Shown here in pieces: positions 19,360 to 29,244 of a stretch of DNA of 64,000 bases. Every line of letters starts with the position of its first letter. The stretch's first letter is position 1. A program made the translations under genes and the position numbers. The DNA lies in the NCBI GenBank assembly GCA_024274785.1, contig JAJSAM010000033.1:44398-108397 (forward strand). Reading direction: 5' to 3'. The DNA is from Planctomycetota bacterium (GTDB lineage: Bacteria; Planctomycetota; JAJSAM01). Below the pieces are notes generated by a model. The model did no database searches. It had not been told where the DNA came from and worked only from the letters and a program-made list of their open reading frames with translations.

Positions 19360-20961
19360 GAGATCCGTCTCCCGCCCGCGGGGCGCTTGAACAATACTCG
19401 GAACAACTCCCGGTTCTCCCTCGCGGTGAACTCCGCGAACCGCCCCCGAAACCGGCTTCGCTCCTTCGCCTCACCGGCTTCGAGCCTCTCCACCAGCCGG
19501 CCCATGGCCATGATCGTCGTGACCGGCGCACCGTCCGCAAGCATCCGCTCGGCGAACTCCTTCATGGCCGCCTGCTGCACGCCGTAGTCATTGAAATCAC
19601 CGAGGTTCTCCTGGAGCTTCTTCAGGGATCCGATGAGGGCATCGATCGCCTTCTCGGGGTAGAGACTCCTGAAGAACGTGAGCAGGTAGCGAAGCTTCTT
19701 GGCATCGATCCGACGCAGGTGGAGGAGCTCATTCGGCGAGTTGTCGTCGATCCGGGCCCCCTTCCCGCAAAGCCGGCGCCAGCACCGCCGGATACTCTCC
19801 GAGGCGACTTCGGCGATAGGCCGCGCGGCACTGATCACGGCTGGTCGCGGCGGCGGAGGACTCGCCAGGAAGTCCCGCCACTCGGCGATGAGCTCCCGGT
19901 AACGCTCCGAAGTGAGCGCGCGCACGAGCTTACCGTGCTCCTCGCGCTGGGTCCGGGCGAGAAACTCTCCGAGGGGGTCGAGATCGCCGCGGGCCCCGGA
20001 GGGCAGGAACTCCGCATATCCGGGAAGCTTGAGGAGATAGACATCGAGGTCCCGGGTCGGACCGGTGACCTGGCCGAGCCAGCGAAAGCCCTCCTTGAAC
20101 CGCCTGAGTTCCTCAGCCGGGAGCACCTCCCGGATTTGCGAGAGAGCGGAGCGGGTGCGGCGAACGGCCACGCGGAAGTCGTGCAGGAACTCCGAGTCCG
20201 TGTCCGCGATGGTCCCCTGCTCGTTGCGGCGGATCGTGTCGAGCAGGGCGCGGAAGATCGTCCGGGCCGCCTCGTCGGCACGCTGCCCGGGACTGAGCTT
20301 CAGGTTCACTTTCCCGGTGTAGTCCCCGGGACGGCGGTTCACGGCCTCGAGGGCGGCAGCCAGAGTGGCCTGACGGGAACGGGCGAGCCCGACCTCGTCT
20401 TCGAGATGCGCGCGCACCGCGGCAAACTGCTTGTCGTAGCCTCGGATCGGGAAAAGCAGCAAAAGCGGCGGGATGGCGCCCGTCGTCTCACCCGCGCTCG
20501 CCTCTCCCGTCCGGAGCGACAGGCGCACCACCGTCTTCTCGCGGCTGTCGAGGACACCATGCCTCTGGTCCCGCTTCGCCAGGGAGACCACCGGCATCAA
20601 CGCCCGCATCTCGAGAACGGGTGTGAGAGTCTCGCGGATCGCCCCTTCCGGCAGATCCGCGGCGAACACCGGATTCCCGGAGAGGGATGCGGCACTGAAT
20701 TCACAACCGGCGCCACGGTGGAGATGCAGGACGGTCTTCCTCGCGAGCAGCCGCGAGGTGAGAGTCAGCCCGGCACGGTGGAGCCGCCAGTCGAACGTAT
20801 CGAAAAACCTCATCTCGTCGCTTTGCGGCTCATCGGCGACCAACCGGAACCGGGAGCCCAGGGAGTGCAACGCGGCCTCCAGGGCCTCCGCGGACTCGGC
20901 CCGGTATGCCGCCTCGGGTATTACGGTGCGGCGGAGCACGGCTCGCAGGGTGGGATCGCTC
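19356..20961 (-). CDS. CHAD domain-containing protein with N-terminal CYTH-like region
   Basis: C-terminal CHAD signatures SEFLHDFRVAVRRTRSAL, GPTRDLDVYL, LLHLRRIDAKKLRYLLTFF, LQENLGDFNDYGVQ; N-terminal EMRFFDTFDWRLHRAGLTL and TVVRLSL resemble CYTH. Start uncertain (MSDPTLRAVLRR used). Confidence 0.88.
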
Positions 20962-21149
20962 ATCGAAGGTGTGGTGTTCGCTCGCTCGGATTCCATCACG
21001 CGATGAAGGGTACACACCTGCGGGCGTTTAGCGAAGAGTGGTGCGGATTCCGTGAGGCCGACGTCCGAATTCCCCGAAGACGGCGCGACCGGATGCGTAA
21101 TGGAGCGTGAAGCACAAGGACGTTTTCAACAGACAAAGGAGGTTGAGCC

Positions 21150-21257
21150 ATGTCGCCTGCGGTTGCGATCCTCTCGCTGACCGGTCTTGTGGCGGCGGCG
21201 GTCGCCGCCCGCCTCTTCCTGGTTTACGTTCTCGGGGACTGCGGCAGCGCCCGGTAG
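21150..21257 (+). CDS. Putative 35-aa single-TM small protein (not in supplied ORF track)
   Basis: aaaggagg Shine-Dalgarno at 21135-21142, 7-nt spacing, ATG at 21150: MSPAVAILSLTGLVAAAVAARLFLVYVLGDCGSAR-TAG. Confidence 0.5.
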   Translation: MSPAVAILSLTGLVAAAVAARLFLVYVLGDCGSAR

Positions 21258-21381
21258 TGCCCGATGCGCCCCCCCCGGCATGGAATCAGGGCCCCGCGCG
21301 GACCTTGCAGGTCTCCGTGGAGCCCTCGGTCCGTGCTATCCTCCTGTCGTCACGTTTGCTCCTGGAGGCAGAGGACTTCCC

Positions 21382-23706
21382 ATGCACGGCAGACACCGCT
21401 TCACCATCGGGCTCTTCGTCACCCTGGCCATCACCACGCTTTTCGGCCCCGGCCTTCGATTTGCCGCAGCCGAGGAAGACCAGGACCGATGGCCGATGGT
21501 GGTCACTGCGGAAGAGGGGACGATCTACATCTACGAGCCGCAGATCGAGTCCTTCGAAGCCGATCACCTGACCGCGCGCGCGGCGGTGTCCTTCACGCCG
21601 AAGGGAACGGAGAACCCCGTTTTCGGCGCAGCCTGGTTCAAAGCCAGACTGCACACGGATCGGGAGACGCGCATCGCGGTTCTCGAGGATGTCGAGGTCA
21701 CCGACGCCAGGTTCCCGGACGCCACGCCGGAGCATATCAAACGATTCAGCGCGATCGTGCGGGCGGAGTTCCTGAAGAGCGATATACGCATGTCGCTCGA
21801 CGAGTTGCTCGCGGGCCTCGAACTGGCCGAGAAGGAGAAACTCGCCGGCGCGAACCTGAAGAACGATCCCCCGAAGATCCACTACCGCGAACACCCGGCG
21901 CTCCTGGTGCAGGTGGACGGTGAGCCGCAGCTGCTGCCCATCGAGGGAACGGCGATCATGAAAGTGGCCAACACGCCGTTCTACATCCTCTACGACGGCA
22001 AGGCGGCGGCCTACTACCTCTCCGGCGCCGGGAGCTGGCTCACGACAAAGGAGTTCACCGGCAAGTGGGAGAGCGTCGCGAACCTGCCGAAGACCGTGGC
22101 CGATGTTGCCGCGAAGGACCCGGCCGCACCGAAGATCGAGGAGGGAGAATCGAGCCTCAGTTCCCTCCCGGAGATCGTGGTCGCAACAGAGCCCGCGGAG
22201 ATGCTGCAGACGGACGGCCCCGCGAAGTACACCCCCATCGACGGCACCATGCTGCTTCGGGTCAGCAACACCGAAAACGACATCATGATGGAGATCGCCA
22301 GCCAGGAGTTCTTCGTGCTGCTCTCGGGAAGGTGGTTCAAGACAAAGTCGCTCTCGGACGGCCCCTTCGCCTATGTGGACCCCGCGAACCTGCCGGAGGA
22401 CTTCAGAAAGATCCCCGATAGCGACGAAGCGGCGCGAATCCGGTCGAGTGTCCCCGGAACGATCGAGGCGAAGGAAGCGGTGATGGACACCTACATCCCG
22501 CAGACCGCCAGCATCGACCGGAAGGAAGCGACGCTCGCCGTCAGCTACGATGGCGATCCACAGTTCGAACCGGTGGAGGAGACCTCGATAAAGTACGCCG
22601 TGAATACGAGCTTCTCGGTGTTCCTCGTGAACGGTCTCTACTACTGCTGCAACGACGCGGTCTGGTTCGTGGGTCCCTCCGCCAACGGCCCCTGGGAGGT
22701 CGCCACGGAGGTGCCCGCGGAGATCTACACCATTCCGCCGAGCAACCCCCACTACAACACCACCTACGTCCACGTCTATCAGTCCACACCATCGGTCGTC
22801 TACGTCGGCTACTACCCGGGATACATGGGCTGCTACCCCTATCGCGGCGTCGTCGTCTGGGGAACCGGCTGGTGGTATCGCCCCTGGTATCGACACCACT
22901 ACTACCCTCGCCCCGCCACCTTCGGCTTCGGCGTCCGCTACAACCCCTGGACCGGCGGTTGGGGAGTCGGGATCGGGTTCCGCGGTCCCATGGGCGGCTG
23001 GGTCGGTATCGGCTACGGCGGAGGCGGAGCGTGGTTGGCGGGAGGCATCGGTCGCGCTGCCTGGTGGGGTGGCGGTGGCTTCCGTCGAAACGACATCAAC
23101 ATCAACATCGACCGCAGCGTCAACATCAAGAACAGCTTCAACCGCAACCAGATCGGCAACAACCGGATCGGCAACACGAACCGCAACCTCTACAAGGACC
23201 GGAAAGGCGTGGACCGCACGCGGGACAATCGCCGTGACAAGCGCCCCGGTGGAGGACGTGATCGTCCCGGAACCGCGGATCGCACGCGGCCGGCGGCCGG
23301 AACCCGGGACCGCAAGAACAACGTCTACGCGGACAAGAACGGCAACGTCTACAGACGCGACAACAACGGATGGCAGAAGCGCGACGGAAACAAGTGGAAG
23401 GATACGACCTCGCGTGATCGGGCGGCGCCGGCGCGTCCGGCCACCACGGATCGCCGCCCCGGAGACCGGTCGAAGGCGGGAGACCGCCGACCGAGCACCA
23501 GACCGAGCACCGGGAACCGACCCAGTACCAGCAACCGAAGCAGCTCCTCTGGATTCAACCGCGGCGGGATGGAGCGAAGCCACCAGTCCCGGCAGCGCAG
23601 TGCTTCGCGGTCGAGCAGCGCCTCGCGCTCGAACTCGGCGGGCTCCCGCTCCCGGTCATCCGGTTCACGGAGCGGCGGCGGTTCGCGAGGAGGCGGGCGG
23701 AGGTAG
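21382..23706 (+). CDS. Secreted protein with three ~85-aa internal repeats, Tyr/Gly-rich region and basic Arg/Ser/Gly-rich tail
   Basis: Signal peptide MHGRHRFTIGLFVTLAITTLFGPGLRFAAAEE; repeats around EPQLLPIEGTAIMKVANTPF / PAKYTPIDGTMLLRVSNTEN / PQFEPVEETSIKYAVNTSFSVFLVNGLYYC; tail SRSSSASRSNSAGSRSRSSGSRSGGGSRGGGRR. Confidence 0.8.
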   Translation: MHGRHRFTIGLFVTLAITTLFGPGLRFAAAEEDQDRWPMVVTAEEGTIYIYEPQIESFEADHLTARAAVSFTPKGTENPVFGAAWFKARLHTDRETRIAVLEDVEVTDARFPDATPEHIKRFSAIVRAEFLKSDIRMSLDELLAGLELAEKEKLAGANLKNDPPKIHYREHPALLVQVDGEPQLLPIEGTAIMKVANTPFYILYDGKAAAYYLSGAGSWLTTKEFTGKWESVANLPKTVADVAAKDPAAPKIEEGESSLSSLPEIVVATEPAEMLQTDGPAKYTPIDGTMLLRVSNTENDIMMEIASQEFFVLLSGRWFKTKSLSDGPFAYVDPANLPEDFRKIPDSDEAARIRSSVPGTIEAKEAVMDTYIPQTASIDRKEATLAVSYDGDPQFEPVEETSIKYAVNTSFSVFLVNGLYYCCNDAVWFVGPSANGPWEVATEVPAEIYTIPPSNPHYNTTYVHVYQSTPSVVYVGYYPGYMGCYPYRGVVVWGTGWWYRPWYRHHYYPRPATFGFGVRYNPWTGGWGVGIGFRGPMGGWVGIGYGGGGAWLAGGIGRAAWWGGGGFRRNDININIDRSVNIKNSFNRNQIGNNRIGNTNRNLYKDRKGVDRTRDNRRDKRPGGGRDRPGTADRTRPAAGTRDRKNNVYADKNGNVYRRDNNGWQKRDGNKWKDTTSRDRAAPARPATTDRRPGDRSKAGDRRPSTRPSTGNRPSTSNRSSSSGFNRGGMERSHQSRQRSASRSSSASRSNSAGSRSRSSGSRSGGGSRGGGRR

Positions 23707-23740
23707 ATCGCGCGGTCGATGCGGAAGCAGCCTCCAAGGA

Positions 23741-24769
23741 CTACCGCCGGCTTCCCCACGCCGCGGCGGTTGACACCGTCGCCTGAAACGAGAGGGCATC
23801 CTCGCTGTCCGGGTCGATGGAGAGCGCTCGGCGCGCGAGCTTCTCCGCTTCGGTGTAGGAGCCGCGGCCGACCATGATGCTCCCGGCGTTGATGTAGCAG
23901 GAAACGGCGTCCTCCCGGATCTGGATGTCGCCGACCGCCAGCACGCTGATCAGGGCCCGGTCATCCGCATGCTCCCCGGAGAGCGTCTCGATCATCTCGA
24001 GCGCTTTCTCGTACTCCGCGCCGGCGGCCTCGAGAGTCTTGCGCGCCCGGGACGTGTTCTTCTCCAGGAGTCCCCGGGCCCGAATCTTCCGGGCCAGGTC
24101 CACGCGGTCGTAGATCGGGGCGAGGAGCTTGTTCCGCGCGGCGAGTTTCGCCTCTTCCGTCTCCCCGATCGCCGCTCTCGCCGACTTCATCACCTCCATA
24201 CGGCGCTTTGCCTCACGGACCTGTTCCTTGTCGTCGAGGTGTGACAGCAGCGCCACCGCCTGCACCGCGGCGGGGGACTCCGGGAATCGGGTCACCACCG
24301 CCGCCGCCAGGCGCTCCGCAGTCTCCTGGTCGCCTGCATCGTAGGCATTTCGGGCGTACTTCAGGACGGAGGAGGCGACGCCGTTCACGACACCGGGCAT
24401 CGCTTCGACCTTCTTGACATAGTCCGCATCCAGGGCCCGGGCCTCATCCAGGTGGAACTTCGCGCGCGCGAACATCCCCTCCTTCACGCAAAACCCGGCA
24501 AGCCACAGGTGGTTCTCGGCGGACTCCTCCATGTAGTCGCGCCGAATCTCGTAGAAGGAATACGGATCGAGCTGACTGGCCTTGAGTTTCAGCGTTACGG
24601 TGGCGTCGTCCTTCACGAAGCTGACGGTGATCGAGTCATGCGTCGTGTCGATGATGTTGGCGACGCCGGTCACGCCGTCCTTCAGGGTGATCTGCTCCCC
24701 GGCGAGCGCCGGTGGGGCGACAAGCAGGAACAGGCCGAGAAGCGCGATGACGAAGGTCGGGTATTTCAT
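23741..24769 (-). CDS. Secreted TPR-like hypothetical protein
   Basis: Signal peptide MKYPTFVIALLGLFLLVAPPALAGEQ; helical repeat features (AKFHLDEARALDADYVKK, SYTEAEKLARRALSIDPDSEDAL). Confidence 0.75.
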   Translation of the reverse strand: MKYPTFVIALLGLFLLVAPPALAGEQITLKDGVTGVANIIDTTHDSITVSFVKDDATVTLKLKASQLDPYSFYEIRRDYMEESAENHLWLAGFCVKEGMFARAKFHLDEARALDADYVKKVEAMPGVVNGVASSVLKYARNAYDAGDQETAERLAAAVVTRFPESPAAVQAVALLSHLDDKEQVREAKRRMEVMKSARAAIGETEEAKLAARNKLLAPIYDRVDLARKIRARGLLEKNTSRARKTLEAAGAEYEKALEMIETLSGEHADDRALISVLAVGDIQIREDAVSCYINAGSIMVGRGSYTEAEKLARRALSIDPDSEDALSFQATVSTAAAWGSRR

Positions 24770-24931
24770 GGTCAGACTCCGATCTCAGACCCCGGGAAGA
24801 GGGGGACATTCTCGGTTGATGCAGGCGACTGGCAAAGGGAATCCGCTGTCCGCCAGCGAAGGGGTTGTTGGCAGGCGGCCCGGCAGCGCATAGATTCAGC
24901 GGGCGGTGTGACGTGTAAACGGAGGTGACGC

Positions 24932-25897
24932 GTGCGAAAACCCGCCTTGGCCATCCTGATCGTGTTCCTGATCGGAACTCTGCCCGTTTTCATTTCCTGT
25001 GCCACCGTCGACAGCACCACGACGGTCGATGCCGGCGGAGCTCCGGAGTCGAGTCCGACCATTTCAAACGCGCAGGACCACCAACTGAAACGCCGGGTCG
25101 CGGTGGCGCGCTTCAGCAACGAGACGCTCTACGGCAAGAGCGTCCTGCTGCTCCGGGAGGCGGACTTCCTCACTCGCCAGGCCGCGGACATCCTGGTGGC
25201 CCGCCTGGCCGAAACCGGCCAGTTCGACCTGATCGAGTACTCGGACTCCGAGACCCTGCTTAGAGCCGTCGACAACCGGGCGGTCCCCGAAATCGGCGTG
25301 CCGGCGGACTTCGTGATCGTTGGTTCGGTCACCGAATTCGGACGCGAAACCGTCGGGAACACCGGAGTCTTCTCCCGTACCAAGACCCAGAAGGCCCACG
25401 CGCGGGTCAACCTGCGGCTCGTGGATGTCCGCAGTTCCCGCGTGATCTTCGCCGCCGAAGGCACCTGCTCCGCGGAATCCGAGGTCGGCACTACGTTCGG
25501 CGTCGGAACCACCGCCGGGTACGACTCCACGTTGAACGACAAGGCCATCTCCGCGGCGGTTTCGAAGGTCGTCGGCAACATCGTCGAGACCCTGCTCGAA
25601 CAGCCCTGGCGTTCCTACGTGCTCGAGGTGCAGGGCAACTCGGTGTTCATCGCCGGGGGAGCATCCCAGGGCATCCGGGTGGGTGACCGTTTCGCCGTAG
25701 TGCAGCGCGGCCGGCTGATCGACAACCCCCAGACCGGCGTCCCGGTGGAATTGCCCGGTCAGCAAGTCGGTGTGCTCGAGGTGCAGGAAGTGTTCGGTAC
25801 GACCTCCGCCGACGAGACCTCCCGTTGCCTGCTCCAGTCCGGATCGATTGCCGCAGGCGACCTCTCGCGCTACTTTGTCACGGAGGTGCAGCGATGA
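24932..25897 (+). CDS. CsgG/HfaB-family outer-membrane secretion lipoprotein
   Basis: Lipobox FISC; RRVAVARFSNETLYG, AADILVARLAETGQFDLIEY, RVNLRLVDVRSSRVIFAAEGTCSA typical of the CsgG family. Confidence 0.88.
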   Translation: MRKPALAILIVFLIGTLPVFISCATVDSTTTVDAGGAPESSPTISNAQDHQLKRRVAVARFSNETLYGKSVLLLREADFLTRQAADILVARLAETGQFDLIEYSDSETLLRAVDNRAVPEIGVPADFVIVGSVTEFGRETVGNTGVFSRTKTQKAHARVNLRLVDVRSSRVIFAAEGTCSAESEVGTTFGVGTTAGYDSTLNDKAISAAVSKVVGNIVETLLEQPWRSYVLEVQGNSVFIAGGASQGIRVGDRFAVVQRGRLIDNPQTGVPVELPGQQVGVLEVQEVFGTTSADETSRCLLQSGSIAAGDLSRYFVTEVQR

Positions 25898-26208
25898 AAG
25901 CCCGGTGGATGGTGATCCTGGCCCTGACCCTGATCGTCTTCGCCCCGGCCTGCTTCCAATCCCGCAACGAAGTCATCGAAAAGGAGTCCCTCGGGTACTT
26001 CCGGTTCATCGGCAACCTGGAGGGCACCATGGTCGATGCGACGAAGGACGGACAGGCGATCCTCACCGGGCTGACCCCGATGCCGAAGACCAACTACTCG
26101 GTCCGGCCCGGCGTCTACCAGTTGGTCGTGACCCGCGGCGGAGTGGCGGTCGTTCAGCGGAAGCTCTTCGTCGTGGACGGGCAGGTGCTCGAGGTGAGGA
26201 TCCCGTAG
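25894..26208 (+). CDS. Small lipoprotein, PEGA-like C-terminus
   Basis: ATGA overlap with the CsgG-family stop; MKARWMVILALTLIVFAPACFQS lipobox; YSVRPGVYQLVVTRGGVAVVQRKLFVVDGQVLEVRIP. Confidence 0.75.
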   Translation: MKARWMVILALTLIVFAPACFQSRNEVIEKESLGYFRFIGNLEGTMVDATKDGQAILTGLTPMPKTNYSVRPGVYQLVVTRGGVAVVQRKLFVVDGQVLEVRIP

Positions 26209-26390
26209 TCTGTCCCCACTTCCTGCCGGGCGCGCGCCGCACCCACGGAACGGCTCGACAATGATAGAGGTCCGGGAGGACGGTGAAGCCAGGCGGAAAG
26301 ACGGCTGTTTTGAGGAGGCAGGCGCGGATGCGGCACAAGGCGCGACGACGATGCGATGCGTTGGCATCTCCAGGGAGGAGGAACGTCGTG

Positions 26391-26861
26391 ATGCGCCGCG
26401 ACCGCCCCTCAACATCGTGCGTCCCGGTGAGAATTGGGGACCGAATCGCTCGCATGCTCCCGGCAGCCCTGGTTTCGTCGCTGGCGCTCTTCGCCGCCTG
26501 CGCCGGAAACCCCTACAACTCCTACCCGGAATCCCTCTACACCGCCCTCTACGAGAACACTCCCGAAGCCCTCGGCGACCACCAGGTCCTGCTCGAGGAG
26601 ATTCTCGTCTGGTACGACCGCGAGGGGCAGACCGCACCGCCGGGAGTCGCCGCCGAATTGGCCTTTTACCAGGCGAAGTTCGGCCGCACGGACCAGGTGG
26701 ACGCGCTGCTGCGGCGAGAGGCGCAGGCGTACCCGGAGTCCGAACTGTTCATCGGAGCGCTCCGGCGGTTCCTGCTCGGACCGGAGAACACGCCGATCTT
26801 CGAGAGACCGCCTGAGGAGGAGAGCCGCGGGGAGGAGGGAGAAGATGAGAAGACTCGCTAG
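26391..26861 (+). CDS. DUF4810-like lipoprotein
   Basis: RMLPAALVSSLALFAACAGNPYNSYPESLYTALYENTPEALGDHQVLLEEIL; start could be GTG 26388 or ATG 26391. Confidence 0.75.
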   Translation: MRRDRPSTSCVPVRIGDRIARMLPAALVSSLALFAACAGNPYNSYPESLYTALYENTPEALGDHQVLLEEILVWYDREGQTAPPGVAAELAFYQAKFGRTDQVDALLRREAQAYPESELFIGALRRFLLGPENTPIFERPPEEESRGEEGEDEKTR

Positions 26862-27546
26862 TCTGCTGCTGCTCCCGCTGCTCTCCGGGTGTGTCGCCTC
26901 CGGGGATGCCACCGCCGACTACTCAGCAGAGGAGGCCTGGTATCGGCGCGCGCCGCGCTCGGTGATCGTCCTCCCGGCCCGAAACGACACGACGGCGGTG
27001 GAGGCGGGCCGGCTCTTCATCTCCACCATCAGCAAGCCCCTGGTGGAGCGCGGCTACTACGTCTATCCACCGGAGATCGTCGCGGAGATCCTCCGGAGGG
27101 AGGGCATCTACGACGAGCAGGCCTGGGACGTCCCTCCGCAGAACTTCCGCCGCTACCTCGGCGCGGACGCGGTGCTGTACGTCCGCATCGAGAACTGGGA
27201 CACGAGCTACATGGTGGTCGCGAGCAGCGTGGCCGTGACCCTGGAGTACCGGCTGGTCGATACGGTCTCGGGAGAGACGATCTGGGAGGATCGGGAGGTC
27301 GTGGCGCGGTCCTCCGGAGACAGCGTACAAGTGCAGGGCGATGCCATCTCCTGGCTCGTTTTCTCCACGGTGAGCGCCACCGTCACCGCGCTCACCACGG
27401 ACTACGTCACCCTCGCCAATGAAGCGAACTCCCTGGCGGTGAAGGACATCCTTCCCGGCGTCTACAACCCTTCTTACCACCAGCTTCAGCAGGAGATCGA
27501 AGCCTGGCGAAAGTCGGTGAACGCCGGAACCGGAGAGGGCCGCTGA
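26845..27546 (+). CDS. DUF799/GNA1162-family lipoprotein
   Basis: MRRLASLLLLPLLSGCVASG; PRSVIVLPARNDTTAVEAGRLFISTISKPLVERGYYVYPPEIVAEILRREG. Confidence 0.85.
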   Translation: MRRLASLLLLPLLSGCVASGDATADYSAEEAWYRRAPRSVIVLPARNDTTAVEAGRLFISTISKPLVERGYYVYPPEIVAEILRREGIYDEQAWDVPPQNFRRYLGADAVLYVRIENWDTSYMVVASSVAVTLEYRLVDTVSGETIWEDREVVARSSGDSVQVQGDAISWLVFSTVSATVTALTTDYVTLANEANSLAVKDILPGVYNPSYHQLQQEIEAWRKSVNAGTGEGR

Positions 27547-27621
27547 CCTCGGGTCGATTCCCGTTCGCGTTCTGCCGCAAAGCCTGCGACGATCACGGCG
27601 AACCCTTCGAAAGGAGCAGAC

Positions 27622-28422
27622 GTGGACAGGGCACTCGGCATCTTCATCGTGGTCTGCGCCACGGCCATTCCGGTCACCGGCTGCGGACTCCCTGCCGGGC
27701 GAATCTCGGCTCGGGGTGGACCGTTCGACCTGGACGGGAGCATCGCCTCCACCGGAGGGGGTGAGTTGATCGACACAAAGGGTAGCGCCTCCACCGATGA
27801 TCTCGGTCTGGATGACTCCGAACTCACCTTTCAGCCGAAGGCGGAACTCGACTGGGGTGGCCTGAACCTCTCGCTGGATGGCTTCTCGGTCGGCTATTCC
27901 GGAACCGGCATCGCCACCGTGGGCCTCGAGATCGGAAACCTGCCCCCCATCGAGCTGGGCGCCGCGGTCAAGACCGACCTCGACCTCTCCTACCTGACGC
28001 TCAAGGCGACCTACGACCTCATCCCCACGGATGTCATCGACATCGGCATCGGCCTCGGCGGCGGCATTGTGGACTACGACCTGACCGTCGACCAAATCCT
28101 CGGCTCCGGACGGTTCAGGACGGCGGAAACACTCCCGGTGGTCTATCCGATGATCAGGGTGGGTTCGCTCATCGGGCCGGTGCGCATCGCCGGCTACCTG
28201 GGCGCCATCGCGGTGAGCTGGGACGGAAACAGGATCAGGTACATCGACGGTGAACTCTACGCGGGCGTCCGGGTGTTCGGGTCGGAGTCCCGGTTTCAAG
28301 GCTGGGTCAGCCTGGGCTACCGCTACCTCGACTTCAACTACGAGTACAATTCCGAGAATTCGAACATCGAACTCGACGCCACGATTCGCGGCCCGTACCT
28401 GAGCCTGGAGATCACGTTCTAG
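27622..28422 (+). CDS. Predicted outer-membrane beta-barrel, possible lipoprotein
   Basis: Lipobox-like IPVTGCGLPAG; alternating beta-strand pattern, C-terminal EFNYEYNSENSNIELDATIRGPYLSLEITF ending in aromatic F. Confidence 0.7.
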   Translation: MDRALGIFIVVCATAIPVTGCGLPAGRISARGGPFDLDGSIASTGGGELIDTKGSASTDDLGLDDSELTFQPKAELDWGGLNLSLDGFSVGYSGTGIATVGLEIGNLPPIELGAAVKTDLDLSYLTLKATYDLIPTDVIDIGIGLGGGIVDYDLTVDQILGSGRFRTAETLPVVYPMIRVGSLIGPVRIAGYLGAIAVSWDGNRIRYIDGELYAGVRVFGSESRFQGWVSLGYRYLDFNYEYNSENSNIELDATIRGPYLSLEITF

Positions 28423-28443
28423 AAAGAGGGCCAGCCCCCTTCT

Positions 28444-28770
28444 TCACTCGCGATCGACGAAGATCCCCGGGGGGTCGCCGCGGATGACGAGCCGATACTC
28501 CCCGCCCTCTTCCGCCTTGAAGCCGGTGGTGGCCTCCGCGCTGCCCTTCCGGAATACGGCCTTCACGTCCATGGGACCCAGGCCGATCGTTCCACCGGCT
28601 TCCTGCCCGGGCTTGATTCCCTCGATGTTGACGGTCGGGCCATCCGCCGCCCTGATCTGAACGTTCACCGTGTCCTGACACTCATTGACGATCGTCACAT
28701 TGTACGAGTCGCCACAGCCGAGCGGCGCCAGGGCGACGGCCACCATCACCAGGGTCGCTTTTACACGCAT
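28444..28770 (-). CDS. Small lipoprotein, unknown function
   Basis: MRVKATLVMVAVALAPLGCGDSYNVTIVNECQDTVNVQIR; lipobox LGC. Confidence 0.7.
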   Translation of the reverse strand: MRVKATLVMVAVALAPLGCGDSYNVTIVNECQDTVNVQIRAADGPTVNIEGIKPGQEAGGTIGLGPMDVKAVFRKGSAEATTGFKAEEGGEYRLVIRGDPPGIFVDRE

Positions 28771-28845
28771 CCAGGGCACCTCCAGAATCACATATCCGGA
28801 ATTCACTCAAGCGTGGGACCGTACTAGCACGATAAGACGGTCGCC

Positions 28846-29244
28846 ATGCACATCACCATCGATCCTACGGCGGCCGCACCGGTCAGCGAGCAAATCACCG
28901 AGGGAATTCGGTTCGCCATCGCCACCGGAGACGCGGCCGATGGCGACAGATTGACGAGCGTCCGCATTCTCGCCAAGGAACTCCTCGTCAACCCCAACAC
29001 CATCGGGAAGGTCTACCGCGACCTGGAACGGGAAGGGGTGGTCCGCACGAAGCCGGGATCGGGAGTTTTCGTGGCCCCCGGTGCCCGTGCGATCTGCCGC
29101 AAGGCGAGTGTCGTTGCGGTCCGGGCGGCGGTGATGCGCGCGGTGGAGAAGGGACTGGCGGCGGGCCTCGACGCGGAAGCGCTGTCCCGGGTTGTCGATG
29201 AATGCCTTGATACTGCGGGAGCGATCCAGAATGTCAACTGCTGA
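28846..29244 (+). CDS. GntR-family transcriptional regulator (YtrA-like)
   Basis: PVSEQITEGIRFAIATGDAADGDRLTSVRILAKELLVNPNTIGKVYRDLEREGVVRTKPGSGVFV. Confidence 0.9.
   Translation: MHITIDPTAAAPVSEQITEGIRFAIATGDAADGDRLTSVRILAKELLVNPNTIGKVYRDLEREGVVRTKPGSGVFVAPGARAICRKASVVAVRAAVMRAVEKGLAAGLDAEALSRVVDECLDTAGAIQNVNC

Noticed and set aside
21286-23583. 765-aa minus-strand ORF
   Set aside because: Antisense to the repeat/RS-tail protein, which has signal peptide, RBS context and repeats.
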